Positions 20,801-33,020 of a stretch of 64,000 nucleotides of DNA are shown here, in pieces. Each line of letters begins with the position of its first letter. Positions within the stretch are counted from its first letter, which is position 1. A program made the position numbers and the translations under genes. Under the pieces are notes generated by a model. It did no database searches. It was not told where the DNA came from and saw nothing but the letters and a program-made list of their open reading frames with translations. This DNA comes from Typha latifolia (Eukaryota; Streptophyta; Magnoliopsida; Poales; Typhaceae): positions 2,666,001 to 2,730,000 of the forward strand of contig CM034106.1 in assembly GCA_019914945.1 (NCBI GenBank), in the 5' to 3' direction.

Positions 20801-23800
20801 TTTCACGAACAACTAGTTAGGAGGCATATTTGTTCTGTAGTCTTGTACGTGAGCTGCAATTTATTGTAAGTCGCATAATGTAATGATCAGCAAATATGAT
20901 GACTTGTGATGGACAAAAATGGTGCATTTTCATGAGTCAAAAGGCTTCATGCAGCTCCTCTTGAATTGATGAAGGAAAGATCCCAGCTAAATGGTTGTAT
21001 GAGTAATCAAACTCATACCCCTATTGGATCAATCTAAGTGGCCATCATCTCATCAGTGTAATAGAAAACAGGAACGTCTGTCAGTCAAACCTTGATCATC
21101 ATCCTCTACTCAGAAAGAGGCAGGCTAATCTTGGTACTCTTTCATAGAGAATCTGTAGTTCATAAATATTTAACCAAGAGAGTATAGTTGAGCTTGAAAA
21201 ACGGGCATCAACTCCATGAAGACATGTGATGCATCACAGAAATTTGCTTGATGACCATTGCGAGAAAATGAAGATAGAAGGCTAGCTATGATCTTAAAAC
21301 CATCTTATAGGATTATCTATCAGCTCATTCTTTCTCTCATAGCTTGACTTCAAACCATGGCCTCAACTTGGACTCTCGATAGTGTCCAATAAATTGTATT
21401 TTATGCTAGCAGGATGCCTGTAGGCTTCTATCCATATCTCATATTTTGTGCCTTCCTTTTATTTTAGGTCCTGTTCTAGGAGGCTTGATTTTATTTAATA
21501 AACACAGACTCAATTGTATTGGAGAACCAGCTCTCAAATCATCTGTATTTTGTATTAATATGTACATGGATTGTATCAGAAATTCATATGGATTTTTTTC
21601 GTCCTTTTTCTGAATAGGTCATTTGATTATAGTTGATTGTGAATGCATGGTGTTATTCTCTATTCTTGGTTCAACTAATTTTAATTTAATTCTAAAATAA
21701 CCTAGCTTGATGTTGGTTTATGCTAGTGAACATCCCCATGCCAATGCTTAAAATGTAACCCTCCAGTCTACATGGTGAAGTTATACTAATTTTAATTTGA
21801 TTCTAAAATAACCTAGCTTGATATTTGTATTATGTTAGTGAACAGATCCATGCCAATGCTTAACATGTAACACTAAAGTCACCATTGGATACACGGTGAA
21901 GTTATACTTTTATGATTAAGAATGTTAAAGAAATCTTATCATTTATAATTTATGTTCTAAAAACTTTACTTTTTCACTTAAGTTTAGCCTTACCTTCTCG
22001 GTTCAACCTGTAATAAAGCTTGAATTAGAGTTTCTTTGAGCTTTGCTTTATTGCAGTGTCATGTTGCTTGCTGCTGGATCAAGTTCGACACTGCTTGAAG
22101 TAAGTTTAGTTGTAAATACCAGCATGTCCCAGTGAGAGAAGAATATTGTTTGACTGGAAAGAGCCTAGAATTGGCTATTTTCTTTATAGGATAGGAAAGG
22201 CATTGGAAACTTCATTAGATTCTTTCCCTTTAGAGTTTTGATGCTATTGATTTTTAATCTATTGATAAATTACTTGATATTCAATGTTGTGCTTTCCATT
22301 CTAGTTCTACCTAAACCATGTGGGGGCATCAGATTTGCTTTCTGTTTCATGTTTTGTGTTAGTAGGTAGTAAAATATTCTAAATAGTTTTCTGTTGTCAG
22401 GTGTTGGCAAGCAATGCAATATTCCTTGGTGTTGTGATCTTTATACCTTTTTCATTAGGAAGAATAGTCTTCTACTATCTATCATGGTTCTTTTCTTCTG
22501 CATCTAGCCCAATGCTGGCAAAAGTTATGCCACTCACTGAATCAGCCCTCTCCTTGGCTAACATCACTCTGAAGAATGCACTTACTGCTGTAAAGAACTT
22601 GTCAGCTGAAAATCACACTGAGAGAGTTATAGGGCATGTGGTGGAAGCGGTTGCAGGATCCTTGAAAACAAATTCAACTGGACTCCAGGAAGTCCCAAAT
22701 AGTGTCATTAAACCTGTTTCAACAGATTTACTGAAAGGAACAATTGTTGGATCCTCACGTCTTTCTGATGTTACCACACTTATGGTTGGATATGTATTCA
22801 TATTTGGTCTGGTGTTCTTTTATCTTGGATTACTTGCTTTGCTTCGATATGCGAGGGGTGAGCGCTTGACTATTGGAAGGCTTTATGGCATAGCTACTAT
22901 AGTTGAGGCTATTCCATCTTTATTCAGGCAGCTTCTGGCAGGAATGAGACATCTGATGACTATGGTTAAAGTTGCTTTCCTTCTTGTAATCGAACTTGGG
23001 GTCTTCCCACTGATGTGTGGGTGGTGGCTTGATGTATGCACTTTAAAGATGCTGGGTGCAACAATTGCTCAAAGAGTTGAATTCTTCTCGATTTCTCCCT
23101 TGGCAAGCTCTTTGATTCATTGGTTTGTGGGAATTGTTTACATGCTCCAAATTAGCATTTTTGTCAGTCTTCTTCGCGGGGTATGATTATTTTACTTTGT
23201 GTTGATTATGGCTGTATATTCTGTTTTTTTTTATCTCTTTCCTCATTACTTCAATTTCTACTCTTGGTAGGTATTGCGCAACGGAGTTCTTTACTTCCTC
23301 CGGGATCCTGCAGATCCAAATTATAATCCATTCCGTGATCTTATTGATGATCCTGTGCACAAACATGCGCGGCGTGTTTTGTTATCTGTTGCTGTTTATG
23401 GAAGTTTGATTGTGATGCTTGTGTTCTTACCTGTCAAATTAGCGATGCGGTTGGCACCATCCATTTTCCCTCTGGACATTACGTATGCCACTACATTCTT
23501 TCGCTGTCTTACATTTTGTTTATTAATTATATTTATTCTATGATCACATCCTGACAAGACTTGTCAAAATTGCAGAGTTTTTGACCCTTTTACTGAGATT
23601 CCTGCGGATGTTCTTTTGTTTCAAATATGCATCCCATTTGCAATTGAGCATTTTAAACCACGTTCAACAATCAAAGTCCTTCTGCATCATTGGTTTGCTG
23701 TGGTTGGTTGGGCCCTTGGCTTAACCGACTTCTTACTATCGCGATCCGAGGAAAATGTTGGGCAGGAAAATGGAAATGCTGGAGCAGCTAGACGAGACAG

Positions 23801-26150
23801 GATGCATGATGGACGTGAAGTTGGAGTTGGACTGCATGACCAACGTTTGATACCACATATTGCTTTAGAAGATAATGATAGAAGAGGCGACGCCATTGAA
23901 AACACTGATGCTGCTGAAGAAACTGATGTAGACGATCAATCAGATTCTGAGTAAGTGCTTATGTTATTCTTATCTGTACAAGTTTAACTTTTAACAGTTT
24001 CATGCATGTCTATGACTTTCTCTTTCTCTTTCTCTGGTATGTAAAAGTACTTTAAATTTCTCTGCATATCCATTGATAAATATCTTGAAAAGGAGAACTA
24101 GGTATAATGGTACTTTCTCAGTGGCATTGGCTGCTGTTACTGAGGCTAAAAGAAGAATCTGAAAGTGTTACAATCAAAAGAGCAAAATACCATGGTTTAT
24201 TGATGATGGCTTGTTTGGGAACTGATATTGTCGTGTTGAACCAAATTGATTTTGTTTTGGCGATGGCATGCTTTTATTGACCATCTTAGGTACTTTTCTT
24301 TTCTTCTGCCATCTGCAGTCTGTAGACCCTTAGTAAGTTTGATGGTTGACTTCTTTAAAGGGGTTCCTGGAGGAAATGTGAAGATAGGACCACTCAGCTA
24401 CATGGCAATACATTACATTACACAATGCCAATTTTAATTTCTCTTCCCTAGCATGGCTTGTCTATTGAACGATTAACTACTATTAAAGTTCATAGTGAAG
24501 AATATATCACAGTCAACTTGACAGATTAATGTATTATGAGCAGATAACTCGATTGATTCATCTTCACCTGCACTTAAGATAGTATTATGAGTACATGGTT
24601 GTTACCCTGGGAAAATTTGGGTGGTTATGTGATCACGGTCACTGATTCTAGAAAATCTCTTCCTCATTCACTTTCATAAAAATTTATCTTTCTTTGGTGA
24701 TCTATATTCTATATTGGTTTACGTGGTAATTATTCTCTCCTTTGGCTTGATTTTGGAGAACTGTGATCTTTGTGGATGTTTTATTTTCTTACATGGTATG
24801 GTTTTGTACTTCCTTGACAGGTATGGCTTTGTACTTCGCATCGTGTTATTGTTGGTATTGGCATGGATTACCCTTCTGCTATTTAACTCCGCAATGGTCG
24901 TTGTTCCCATTTCTCTTGGGCGGGCTCTTTTTGATGCCATTCCTCGCCTCCCAATTACACATGGTATCAAGTGCAATGGTAATACTTGTGTTAGAGAAGC
25001 TTAATGAAATATTAAAAGTTGATCCTTTTTCCTGGTTGTGAAGTTTAATGCCCATTCTTCTATTGTTAGATCTCTTCGCTTTCAGCATTGGATGCTACAT
25101 TATCTGGAGCATTGTGGCTGGAGTGAGATACTCAATTGATTATATTAAAACTCGGAGAGCAAGTGTTCTGGTATCACAGATCTTGAAGTGGTGTGCTATT
25201 GTCCTTAAGAGTTCTGCTCTTTTATCAGTATGGGTAAGTTTCTTTACTTAATGTGGTTATTTTATGATCTGGTTTTACTCAACAGAAATACTGTTATTTT
25301 CAGATCTTCATCATTCCAGTGTTAATCGGGCTACTCTTTGAGCTGCTAGTAATTGTGCCAATGAGGGTGCCTATAGATGAAAGCCCAGTTTTTCTCTTGT
25401 ATCAGGATTGGGCTCTAGGGCTGATATTTCTCAAGATATGGACTAGGCTGGTAAGTTGTGTAATCTTTTTGACTGGTTTCTAGTAAGACGGTCGACATAT
25501 TAAAGTAATGTAGCTTTATACATTTTACTCCTTGCTTTTGAGCAATGCAATTTGCACTTAATGAACCAATTTAATTAAGTATTGCTCTAATTAATGTGCT
25601 CTTGCTGTGGTTGTGGATAAAGGTTATGTTGGATCAGATGGCACCTTTGGTGGATGAAAGCTGGCGTAGGAAGTTTGAGAGAGTGAGAGAAGATGGATTC
25701 TCCCGGTTGAGAGGGCTGTGGGTACTGCGCGAAATTGTGATCCCAATTGTGACAAAGCTGCTGACTGCACTATGCGTTCCGTATGTATTTGCAAAGGGCA
25801 TCTTCCCTGTTCTTGGCTACCCACTCATAGTAAACTCTGCTGTGTATCGCTTTGCCTGGCTGGGCTGCCTCCTCTTCAGTGCACTGTGCTTCTGTGCCAA
25901 AAGATTCCATGTTTGGTTCACCAATCTTCATAATTCAATAAGGGATGACCGCTATCTGATAGGCAGGAGATTGCACAACTTTGGTGAGGAAACTGTGCAG
26001 CGAAGTAGTGAATCAGAGATAATTCCACAGATCCAGGATGTGAATCCACTGGATCTCGGTCTCATTCGGCGTGATCAAGAAGCAGATGTAGGGCTGAGGA
26101 TGCGACGTGGTAACCAGCGCCATAACCAACAGCAGAGGCAGGCTGTGTAG
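17853..26150 (+). CDS. SUD1: SUD1/CER9 (Doa10/MARCH6-type) ER membrane E3 ubiquitin ligase (9 exons, 1117 aa)
   Basis: RING-CH ubiquitin ligase of the ER membrane. In Arabidopsis the orthologue restrains HMG-CoA reductase activity and cuticular wax synthesis through ER-associated degradation. Exons: 17853-18146, 19329-20024, 22401-23180, 23271-23482, 23576-23950, 24821-24978, 25070-25233, 25304-25450 and 25623-26150. They total 3354 nt in one frame, and 1117 aa fits the family. After an acidic N-terminus comes a C4HC3 RING-CH at about residues 54-104: CRIC, CACSGSIKFVHQDCLLQWL, then CE|VCKHAF split by intron 1. Many hydrophobic membrane segments follow, including the conserved TEB4/Doa10-type part (TVFDPFTEIPADVLLFQ; LRIVLLLVLAWITLLLFNS; SLGRALF.AIPRLPITHGIKCN). 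The C-terminal half is interrupted by an acidic loop (residues around 770-780). The start is the ATG in a good context just after the GA tract. Intron 2 (2.4 kb) contains a tandem duplication. Confidence 0.96.
21672..21908 (+). repeat. Tandem duplication of about 118 bp in SUD1 intron 2
   Basis: Two diverged copies share TTCTAAAATAACCTAGCTTGAT, a TAGTGAACA motif, ATGCCAATGCTTAA(A/C)ATGTAAC and GGTGAAGTTATACT, in that order, starting near 21672 and 21790. This is non-coding sequence. Confidence 0.9.
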
Positions 26151-27600
26151 ATGGAAGATGCTCTTTCAAAGAAAAGCTTTTCCAGAGAATTTTGCACTAA
26201 AATGCTACTGCCGTTTTCCTTTTTTCTGTTTGTTGACCGCAGTGTTAGATAAATTGTTGTATAACAGTAAGGGAAGTTGGAGACAGTAAAACCTCTACTT
26301 GTTTGGGAATTCCTTGTAGGGTATGCTTGGTTTATCTGAAGTATGGGATTTCATCTGTAAATGTTAATAGAACTTCACAGTCAATTATTTATATCCGATG
26401 AAGCTGTGTGTAATCGTAAATATAATCGGCATTTTTACTAGGTTCTGAGTCATGAAATGAACAATGCACTCGTAATGGGCTAGAGTGATTAGTTTCTTTT
26501 TACCCCTCAAAAATGATTTGCATGGAATTACTTTGTGCTAAGAAACTAATTGGTTTAATATTAGCCTGATTACTCTAACAGTCCCGGTAGGTAACACTGA
26601 CAGTTGTAAAATGTTTGCAAATGTTAGTGTTTCTTTGGGTGGAATGATTTTAAATGCTAGTTTTTCTTTGGGTAAGGCGACCACTCGCTTAATACAAGGA
26701 TTGTTCTTCTAGGAATTCAATTGTAACTTTGTTTGCTGCGTAATGGATCAAAGCAGTGTTCTTGGACTTTTCGAATCTAAATATACTCGTACAATATGAG
26801 TCTCTTTTAACTATTGATAAAATCTCTTTTGTGCTTTGATCAGATAATTTGGTGCATATCTAGATCCAAAGAGACGAGGGAATCATAGTTAGTGAGCACA
26901 AAACAAAACGAACTAATACCTGAAAAATTGTTAGTATATATAAAGTTAAATTGATCGTCCTTTTTCTCCTTTGGATGTGGATAGTTCACCTTTTGCTGGC
27001 CGAGTAAATGTCTTCAGAAGACTTTTTTTTTAAAACTTTTTCAGCCATCTAAATAAGATAATATTTTTGTTACCTTACCAAACTGTTCTAAAAAGCTTAC
27101 TATTGACCATGTAGATTTTAGTACTTTCTTCTCCAAATATTAAGTCTTAATTCTTAATTATTCACCCTCTGAGTAGGTAGTGTGCTTTGGGGCCGAATAC
27201 ATAAGAAAATTGCAAGTTTCTTTTGTGGAATGTTATCATCATATCATGCCAGATTTATTATGAAAGCATATCCTTCTGTAATCTCAGTTGCAGGAATTTT
27301 CTGCAGTTCAATAGTTTTTCTAATTAATACACTAACTACTAATGGCAGCCCACAACATGATTCCAAGTTCGACAAATTGTCTATGGATTTAGCCCTTTGA
27401 CCATACAACATCAAATGGTGCCGTAGAGATTTTGAATCCGAGAATACTCATACAGTATTAGCTCTTTTGATCATCAAATGGTGTCGTAGAGGTCTTGGAG
27501 AGATGTAGGGGTATATGGAAGCTATCATATTTTGGTGTTGGTTTCTCGGTAAGGTATTTCACAAGTAAGGCTGAAAATTAGATTAGCTATACTTTGGAAT
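26151..27600. other. SUD1 3' UTR/flank and intergenic DNA
   Basis: Downstream of the SUD1 stop codon; the 3' UTR is expected in the first few hundred bases. Two short partly similar stretches near 26770-26870 and 27400-27500 (ATACTCATACAGTATTAGCTC-like) suggest eroded repeats. No gene is supported. Confidence 0.5.
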
Positions 27601-30600
27601 AGAATCAAATAATTCTCCATTTCGGACATGGAGAATGACTTCTATGTTTTAGGTTTGATGAGGAGGATATGAGTTTTGTGCTCACTAATAGGCCATAAAT
27701 AATTCTTGAGAAGGTTCTGAATTTGATTACTTGGAGGAACAACTATCATCCTCCGCTGGATGTCTTCACCATGGCCCCTTCTAGATTCAGCTAACTCATC
27801 CTGATGGCGGCTTTCTTCGACAAGCCACTTAGGATAGACAGAACATCTTTTGACCACACTCGTTGTAGGTTCACGAGGGTATGTGTGAAGTGGACTTTAA
27901 GAAGTCTCTCAAAATGGTTGTCTAGTTAGGTTCAAAATCTAATAATATTGACTAAGTGATAGTTATGACAGCATTCTCTCCTCTATGAACATATAGGTTA
28001 CAAAGTGGAGCAATTCCTTAAGGCTATCCAGGGAGGGCTTATGTGGGAGGTGACTAACCACCATCAACAAAAGGAGCAAAATAGGAAAATCGAGGCATAG
28101 CAAGACTCCATGTTTGGGTCATAGTGCACCGTCTAGTGAAGACCAAAGTGGACCTCATCTCAGGGTGGCTTAAGACCAAGTGGTGGGGTAAGTCTAAAGC
28201 ATACCAACGGTACACCGAAGGGATCTAAGAATCATCAAGCTAAACCTAATCAATGGCTAAACTAGAATTGTGGAAAAATGCAACAAGGGCCCACTAACCT
28301 TAGGGTGTCTACAAAAGTTATGAAACAGAAGCATATCAATGAGCACAAGAACTAAGGAGCCAAGGGGCTTTAGTGCTAAGGGTGATAGACCTCCTATTAA
28401 GCAATATCAGCCACCTTCAAAGCATGCAAGCTTTAAAGGAAGTAGGGCACAATTGATTACACTTTACAAGGGGAAAAGTATGATAGAGAAGGTCCAACCT
28501 GCCTCAAATCGACCATTGGATACTCTTACTGTGCCAAATGTGCATGGACTTGACATGCTAAGTTTTTGTTGAATACTATAACCTAGTTAGCAGTGAGGCT
28601 GTGGCAGCCACCCAATCAGCTTGCATCGATATATCAATGAAGCTTTCAATGAATATGGGAGAGGATGATATAGTACAAAAAAATTGTCCGTTGATGACAT
28701 TTTTGTTCTAGAGCTAGGATTATTAGTTATCAATAGCCTATTTATTAAGCTTGGCTCAGACTAATACTGCTTGTTCTGTTTTAATTATGTGAGGACGAGT
28801 TAAGGGAAGGAATAAAAAAGGAAGCTTGAAGAGTCTTATCCCAAGCTTAATTTCAAAGATAGGTTGGATATGGCCAAGTCAGGGGGGACCTCGACTGGGT
28901 CAGTTGCTAGGAAAAAGCATATGGAAGCGATCAAGTTCGTTAACCAAGTTGTGCTCCTAGCTCTAGTAGTGGAGGAGGAGGCAAATAGAGAGCTCGACTC
29001 AGGCCATCTCTAAATGGTGTTAGTGGAATATATGAGGAGAATTAGATGAGGTGATTCCCATGAACACTAAAGGTTCTAATTGCTGGCTAAGGATTGGAGT
29101 TTGAGTGTTCCCTTCCTCTAAGTTGGTGAGACTCAAATGTGCCTCTTTATTTGTTCTCATTATTTTAATGTTTAGTGACTTATGATATAATTGTATGGGT
29201 GACCCAAAGAAGAAGGTGCTCGATCGTTATAGAGACTTAAATAGAGAATACATACTATACTTCCTTATGTTGTTAGAAACGTATGTAGGTAGGGAGATGG
29301 CTTGATACATGGCCAAAGTCTTGAGTCGATATTGGCCTTGGTTTGTTGTTCCGACAAGGGACACATTGGCAGGCATCATTGTGCTATAAAAGACTAATAT
29401 TAGTTTGATAGATATGGCAGTGACATCTCGAGATATTGCCCACTTAGTAATCATAATCTGCTTGGGATACATCTATTGTGAATGGTGTTGTATACTAGGA
29501 ACTACCTACAGGAAAAACGGGAGCGGTTAGAGGAGCTCCCTAACCTAACCGCCTTCCAAACACATGTGGTTTACTGCAAAAAAATAGCAATGCATTGAAC
29601 TCATCCTGAAGCGCATCTCGACGGGTGCTTGCAACTTCGACATATTTAGGTTGGAGGAGCTCCCTAACCTCAACATATTTAGGTTCAATTAGACATGTGC
29701 TTTCAAAAGTTCATTCGCTCGATGCGCACCACTTATATAAAGTGCCCCATTTAGATTGATCCATTTTGGATTATGCCTCATTGCTATTTATTATTCCTCT
29801 ATCCCCTAGGCTAACAACTTGGCGGTTTAAGTTGTCCTAATTAATTATGAGGATAGAGAAGATCGAGGCAACTCCTGCACTTTTTGTCACTCCTTAAGTA
29901 AGAGCTTATGTGGGGCTATTAGTTACTTCTTGGCCACTCCTACATTATTTTGCCAATGAGGTTACACTTTCATGACTCTCATCCCTAAAAAAAACAACTC
30001 GATGCTAGTGAAAGACCTGCCCCTATTGCTCTTTCCAACATTGCCTACAAGATAATTGCAAAAGTTTTGTTTGGAAGACTAAAGACGGTTTGACCCAAGC
30101 TAGTATCGATCATAGTAAAACAAACAACATCCTTGTGGTATAAGATGTGGCACATTTGATGGTCTATGACAAAGATAGTCTGCTAATAATGATGGTGAAA
30201 ATGGACATGAAAAAGGCGTATGATTAGGTTAGTTGGGATGCAATGTTGGGCATGTTCTCACTCGTCAACTTTTCTATGTGGTGTGCGTGGATCCATGCAT
30301 GCATTACATTATCAATGACTTGCTGACCAAGTGGATCTCGCCTTATCATGGCTTGCTACAAAGTGTTCTTCTATTATTGTATCTTTTTATCCTCGTCTTT
30401 CTAGTGCTCCAAATTCTCATTAATGACAAGGTAAATTCTAAAGAGTTACTCGGGTTCCATATAGGAGACACTTAACTCTTATACCTACTTTATGCTGATG
30501 ATATTCTCATCACTGCCCAAACTACCAAGTCCAACATGGAGTGCATTCTCTCTTGGTTAAAATGCTACTTAGTCTTTACTAACTAGAAGGTGAATTTGAC

Positions 30601-32290
30601 TTGACAAATCATTGTAGTCAGGAGAGGTCCTTAGGCTGTAAGAAGTATTCATTCACTTTGCTTACTTAAGTGTTCTAAATCTTCAAAAGATGAGTCAAAG
30701 TTAAGGATCACAAGCTGCAAACTAATATGTTAGAAAAAAAAAACCTCCTTTTTAAAACTAGTAGGGCCACGTTGGTGAAATGCCACCTTATTGGTCATTT
30801 TCTCATATCTGCTATGCAGCACTTAATTATCATACTTGGTCTTATCGCATCGAATCAAGCCTCTCTTATGGGACAAAAGAGAGGGTAGATATCTATACTT
30901 TGTTAACTAGGAGCGGTTAAAAAGAAGTGAGCATAATCATCTATAGGCCCAAACTGGCCAAATTGGCTGAGCGTATTTTTAATATTCCTAACTAGACGAA
31001 TGCATCTTGGGTGAAGAGACTTCAGACCAATTATGAAGATTTTGATCCATGGGAGACCAAGGTGCCCACCTCGACTTCCTAGCTATGGCGTGCTATCAAC
31101 CTTATTGCAGCCAAACTAAAATGTCGTTGTAGGAGGCTTATCATTAATGGCCGCTCCACCAAGGCAGCTGCGACTCCCAAGCTTTCAATTATTCCATGGA
31201 ACAAGCAACCTCAAGTCGTGAATTAATTGCTCTTGGATTGTCAACTATTGATGTCCGGCATCTTTGGAGGGCAAATATGGAGCCCAGGGAGGCTCATAAG
31301 GAATGGAGGTTAGCCTTCATTATATTGTTGCTCCATTGGGTGATGCCACCACTGTCAACTCTTGGATCTAGTGGATGCACACAAAAGGAGAGACTCAAGA
31401 AGTCTATCTATGACTTTTTTCTCACCAAAGGGTGGAAGATACTATAGTAGCTTATAGTGTCTTCCACCAGAGTTGAGAGTTTAAAACTTTTGTTAGAAGC
31501 TCACATGGAACAAACTATCATTGAGATATGCATGGCATGCACATGGTCTAGAGGAAAGTTACGCTCTTCGTTGTCTACACAAAGAAATAGTGGCCCCATC
31601 TATTTTTGCATGCAAGCACTGTAAAGGTATGGAACGAGTTATGTCCATGCCCAAGCGATTTGGCATCTTAGATTGATCTAGAGTTTCTTATCGTGTTGGA
31701 TGTGGATCTAAGCTAGAACTTGCGATTGAAAGGTCATATAGCCTCTACATTACGGTACATTTGGAAATCAAGAAACATGGTGGTCCTTAGAGGCAAGTTG
31801 CTAGGCCAAGGATTATCTCGTATATGATGGCTCAACTAGCAATGGACTATGCTAAGGATGCTAAGAAGACCCCCTCCAACCACTAGCAGGAAGGGAACCA
31901 AGGAGGTCGTGCTTGAACCAGGCTGGGTGAAGCTGAACTCAAATAAGGCATTCACTAACAGTGCCTATCAAAGCAGAGCGGGCACAATTATTAGGAATGA
32001 GGAGGGGAATCTATCGTTGGTTGTGTAGGAGTTGTATCTTAATAACTTTTCTCTCTTTTGCAAAAATTTGGATGATTTGCTTGGGCGATTGTCTCACTGA
32101 GGAATCAAAGTTAATACTGAAAATCGATTCTTTAGAGGTAGCCAAAATCCTTCGAGGTGAAACTATCTACCCTTGGAGAACTAGGAATATTATAGCTAAA
32201 TGTTTAAGCCTTTTGAGTAGTGTTAGAAACTTATGAAATAGATGATGGATGTTTAACTAAATACAACTCTTTTTTCTAAAAAAAAAATCT
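27600..32290 (+). mobile_element. Degenerate LINE (L1-type non-LTR retrotransposon) with RNase H domain
   Basis: Frames are broken by many stops and shifts, but the order of plant L1 domains is preserved. An ORF1 start at about 27645-27840 resembles the DUF4283 domain (FRFDEEDMSFVLTNRP; W...YHPPLDVF). A weak Cys-rich knuckle is near 28530 (CAKCAW). Reverse transcriptase begins at about 30005 (PIALSNIAYKIIAKVLFGRLK), with MVKMDMKKAYD near 30192 and the catalytic YADD at 30491-30502. An RNase H-like segment is at 31922-32230 (WVKLNSNKAFTNS; GTIIRNEEGNLSLVV). The element ends in an A-rich tail near 32278-32290. The endonuclease region between 28.8 and 29.9 kb is not recognisable by eye. This is a dead copy, orientation plus. 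Confidence 0.85.
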
Positions 32291-32297
32291 AAGTCCA

Positions 32298-33020
32298 TCA
32301 CTAGGGGTGTAAATTAGTCAAGTCTGAGGGAGCCAGCTCTAGCTCAGGCTCGGCTTGAAATTAGTTTCGAGCTTGAGCCAAGCCAAACCGAGCTTGAGCG
32401 GAGCCCGAGCTTGGCTAGAGGAAGAGGATGAGACAGCGACGATGGCGGGGATGGTAACTTGTCGAAGGAGGAGGTTGCTTGCCAAAAAAGGAGGAGGCCA
32501 ACGGAGGAGGCGGTGGTGGCTTGCCAATGAAGGAGACGATGACAGCGCTTGTTGATGGAGGAGAAGGCCGATGAAGGACGAAGAGGAAGACGATCAGTCA
32601 CCACCAAGAGGAAGAAGAACAACAATTTATTTTTGAATAGTTGGTTATTTGAAGAGTTAGTGGTGTTTGGAAAATGAGAATTAGTGATTGATGGGAGAGA
32701 GGAGTAATAGTGGCTAGGAAAAATAAAATGGAGGCTAGGTCAGTCATAGCAAAGAGAAAAATGAGATATAAGCATTTAATAGGGTTTTTGTACTCTTAGC
32801 CATGTGTCAAATGGAGAGTAAAAGAGTAGATTAACATATTAATATATATACAATTTTGAGCTTATAGAGCTGAGCTTGATTGAGCTGGCTTGGGCTCAGG
32901 CACAGCTCAAAAATAAATTTCGACCCCTATTTTTATTTCGGCTCGGCTCAACTCATTACGAGCCAAACCTGAGCCCAAACCAAACATGAGCAACTCGTTT
33001 ATTTTGGCCGCCCTATTCGT
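32298..33020. mobile_element. hAT-like nonautonomous element with GAGCC-rich inverted arms
   Basis: It begins CTAGGGGTGTAAATTAGTC and its right end, reverse-complemented, reads TAGGGCGGCCAAAATAAACGAG. Both arms carry many copies of GAGC(C/T)/GGCTC (AGCTCAGGCTCGGCTTG; CGGCTCGGCTCAACTC), a known trait of plant hAT-derived MITEs. Possible 8-bp target duplications are TCCATCAC on the left and TTCGTCAC on the right (6/8). The interior (32420-32620) has GA/GGA-rich low-complexity sequence with no credible protein. It is inserted immediately after the LINE tail. Confidence 0.65.

Noticed and set aside
28339..28572. 77-codon frame near 28.4 kb
   Set aside because: Lies within the decayed LINE ORF1 region; not an independent gene.
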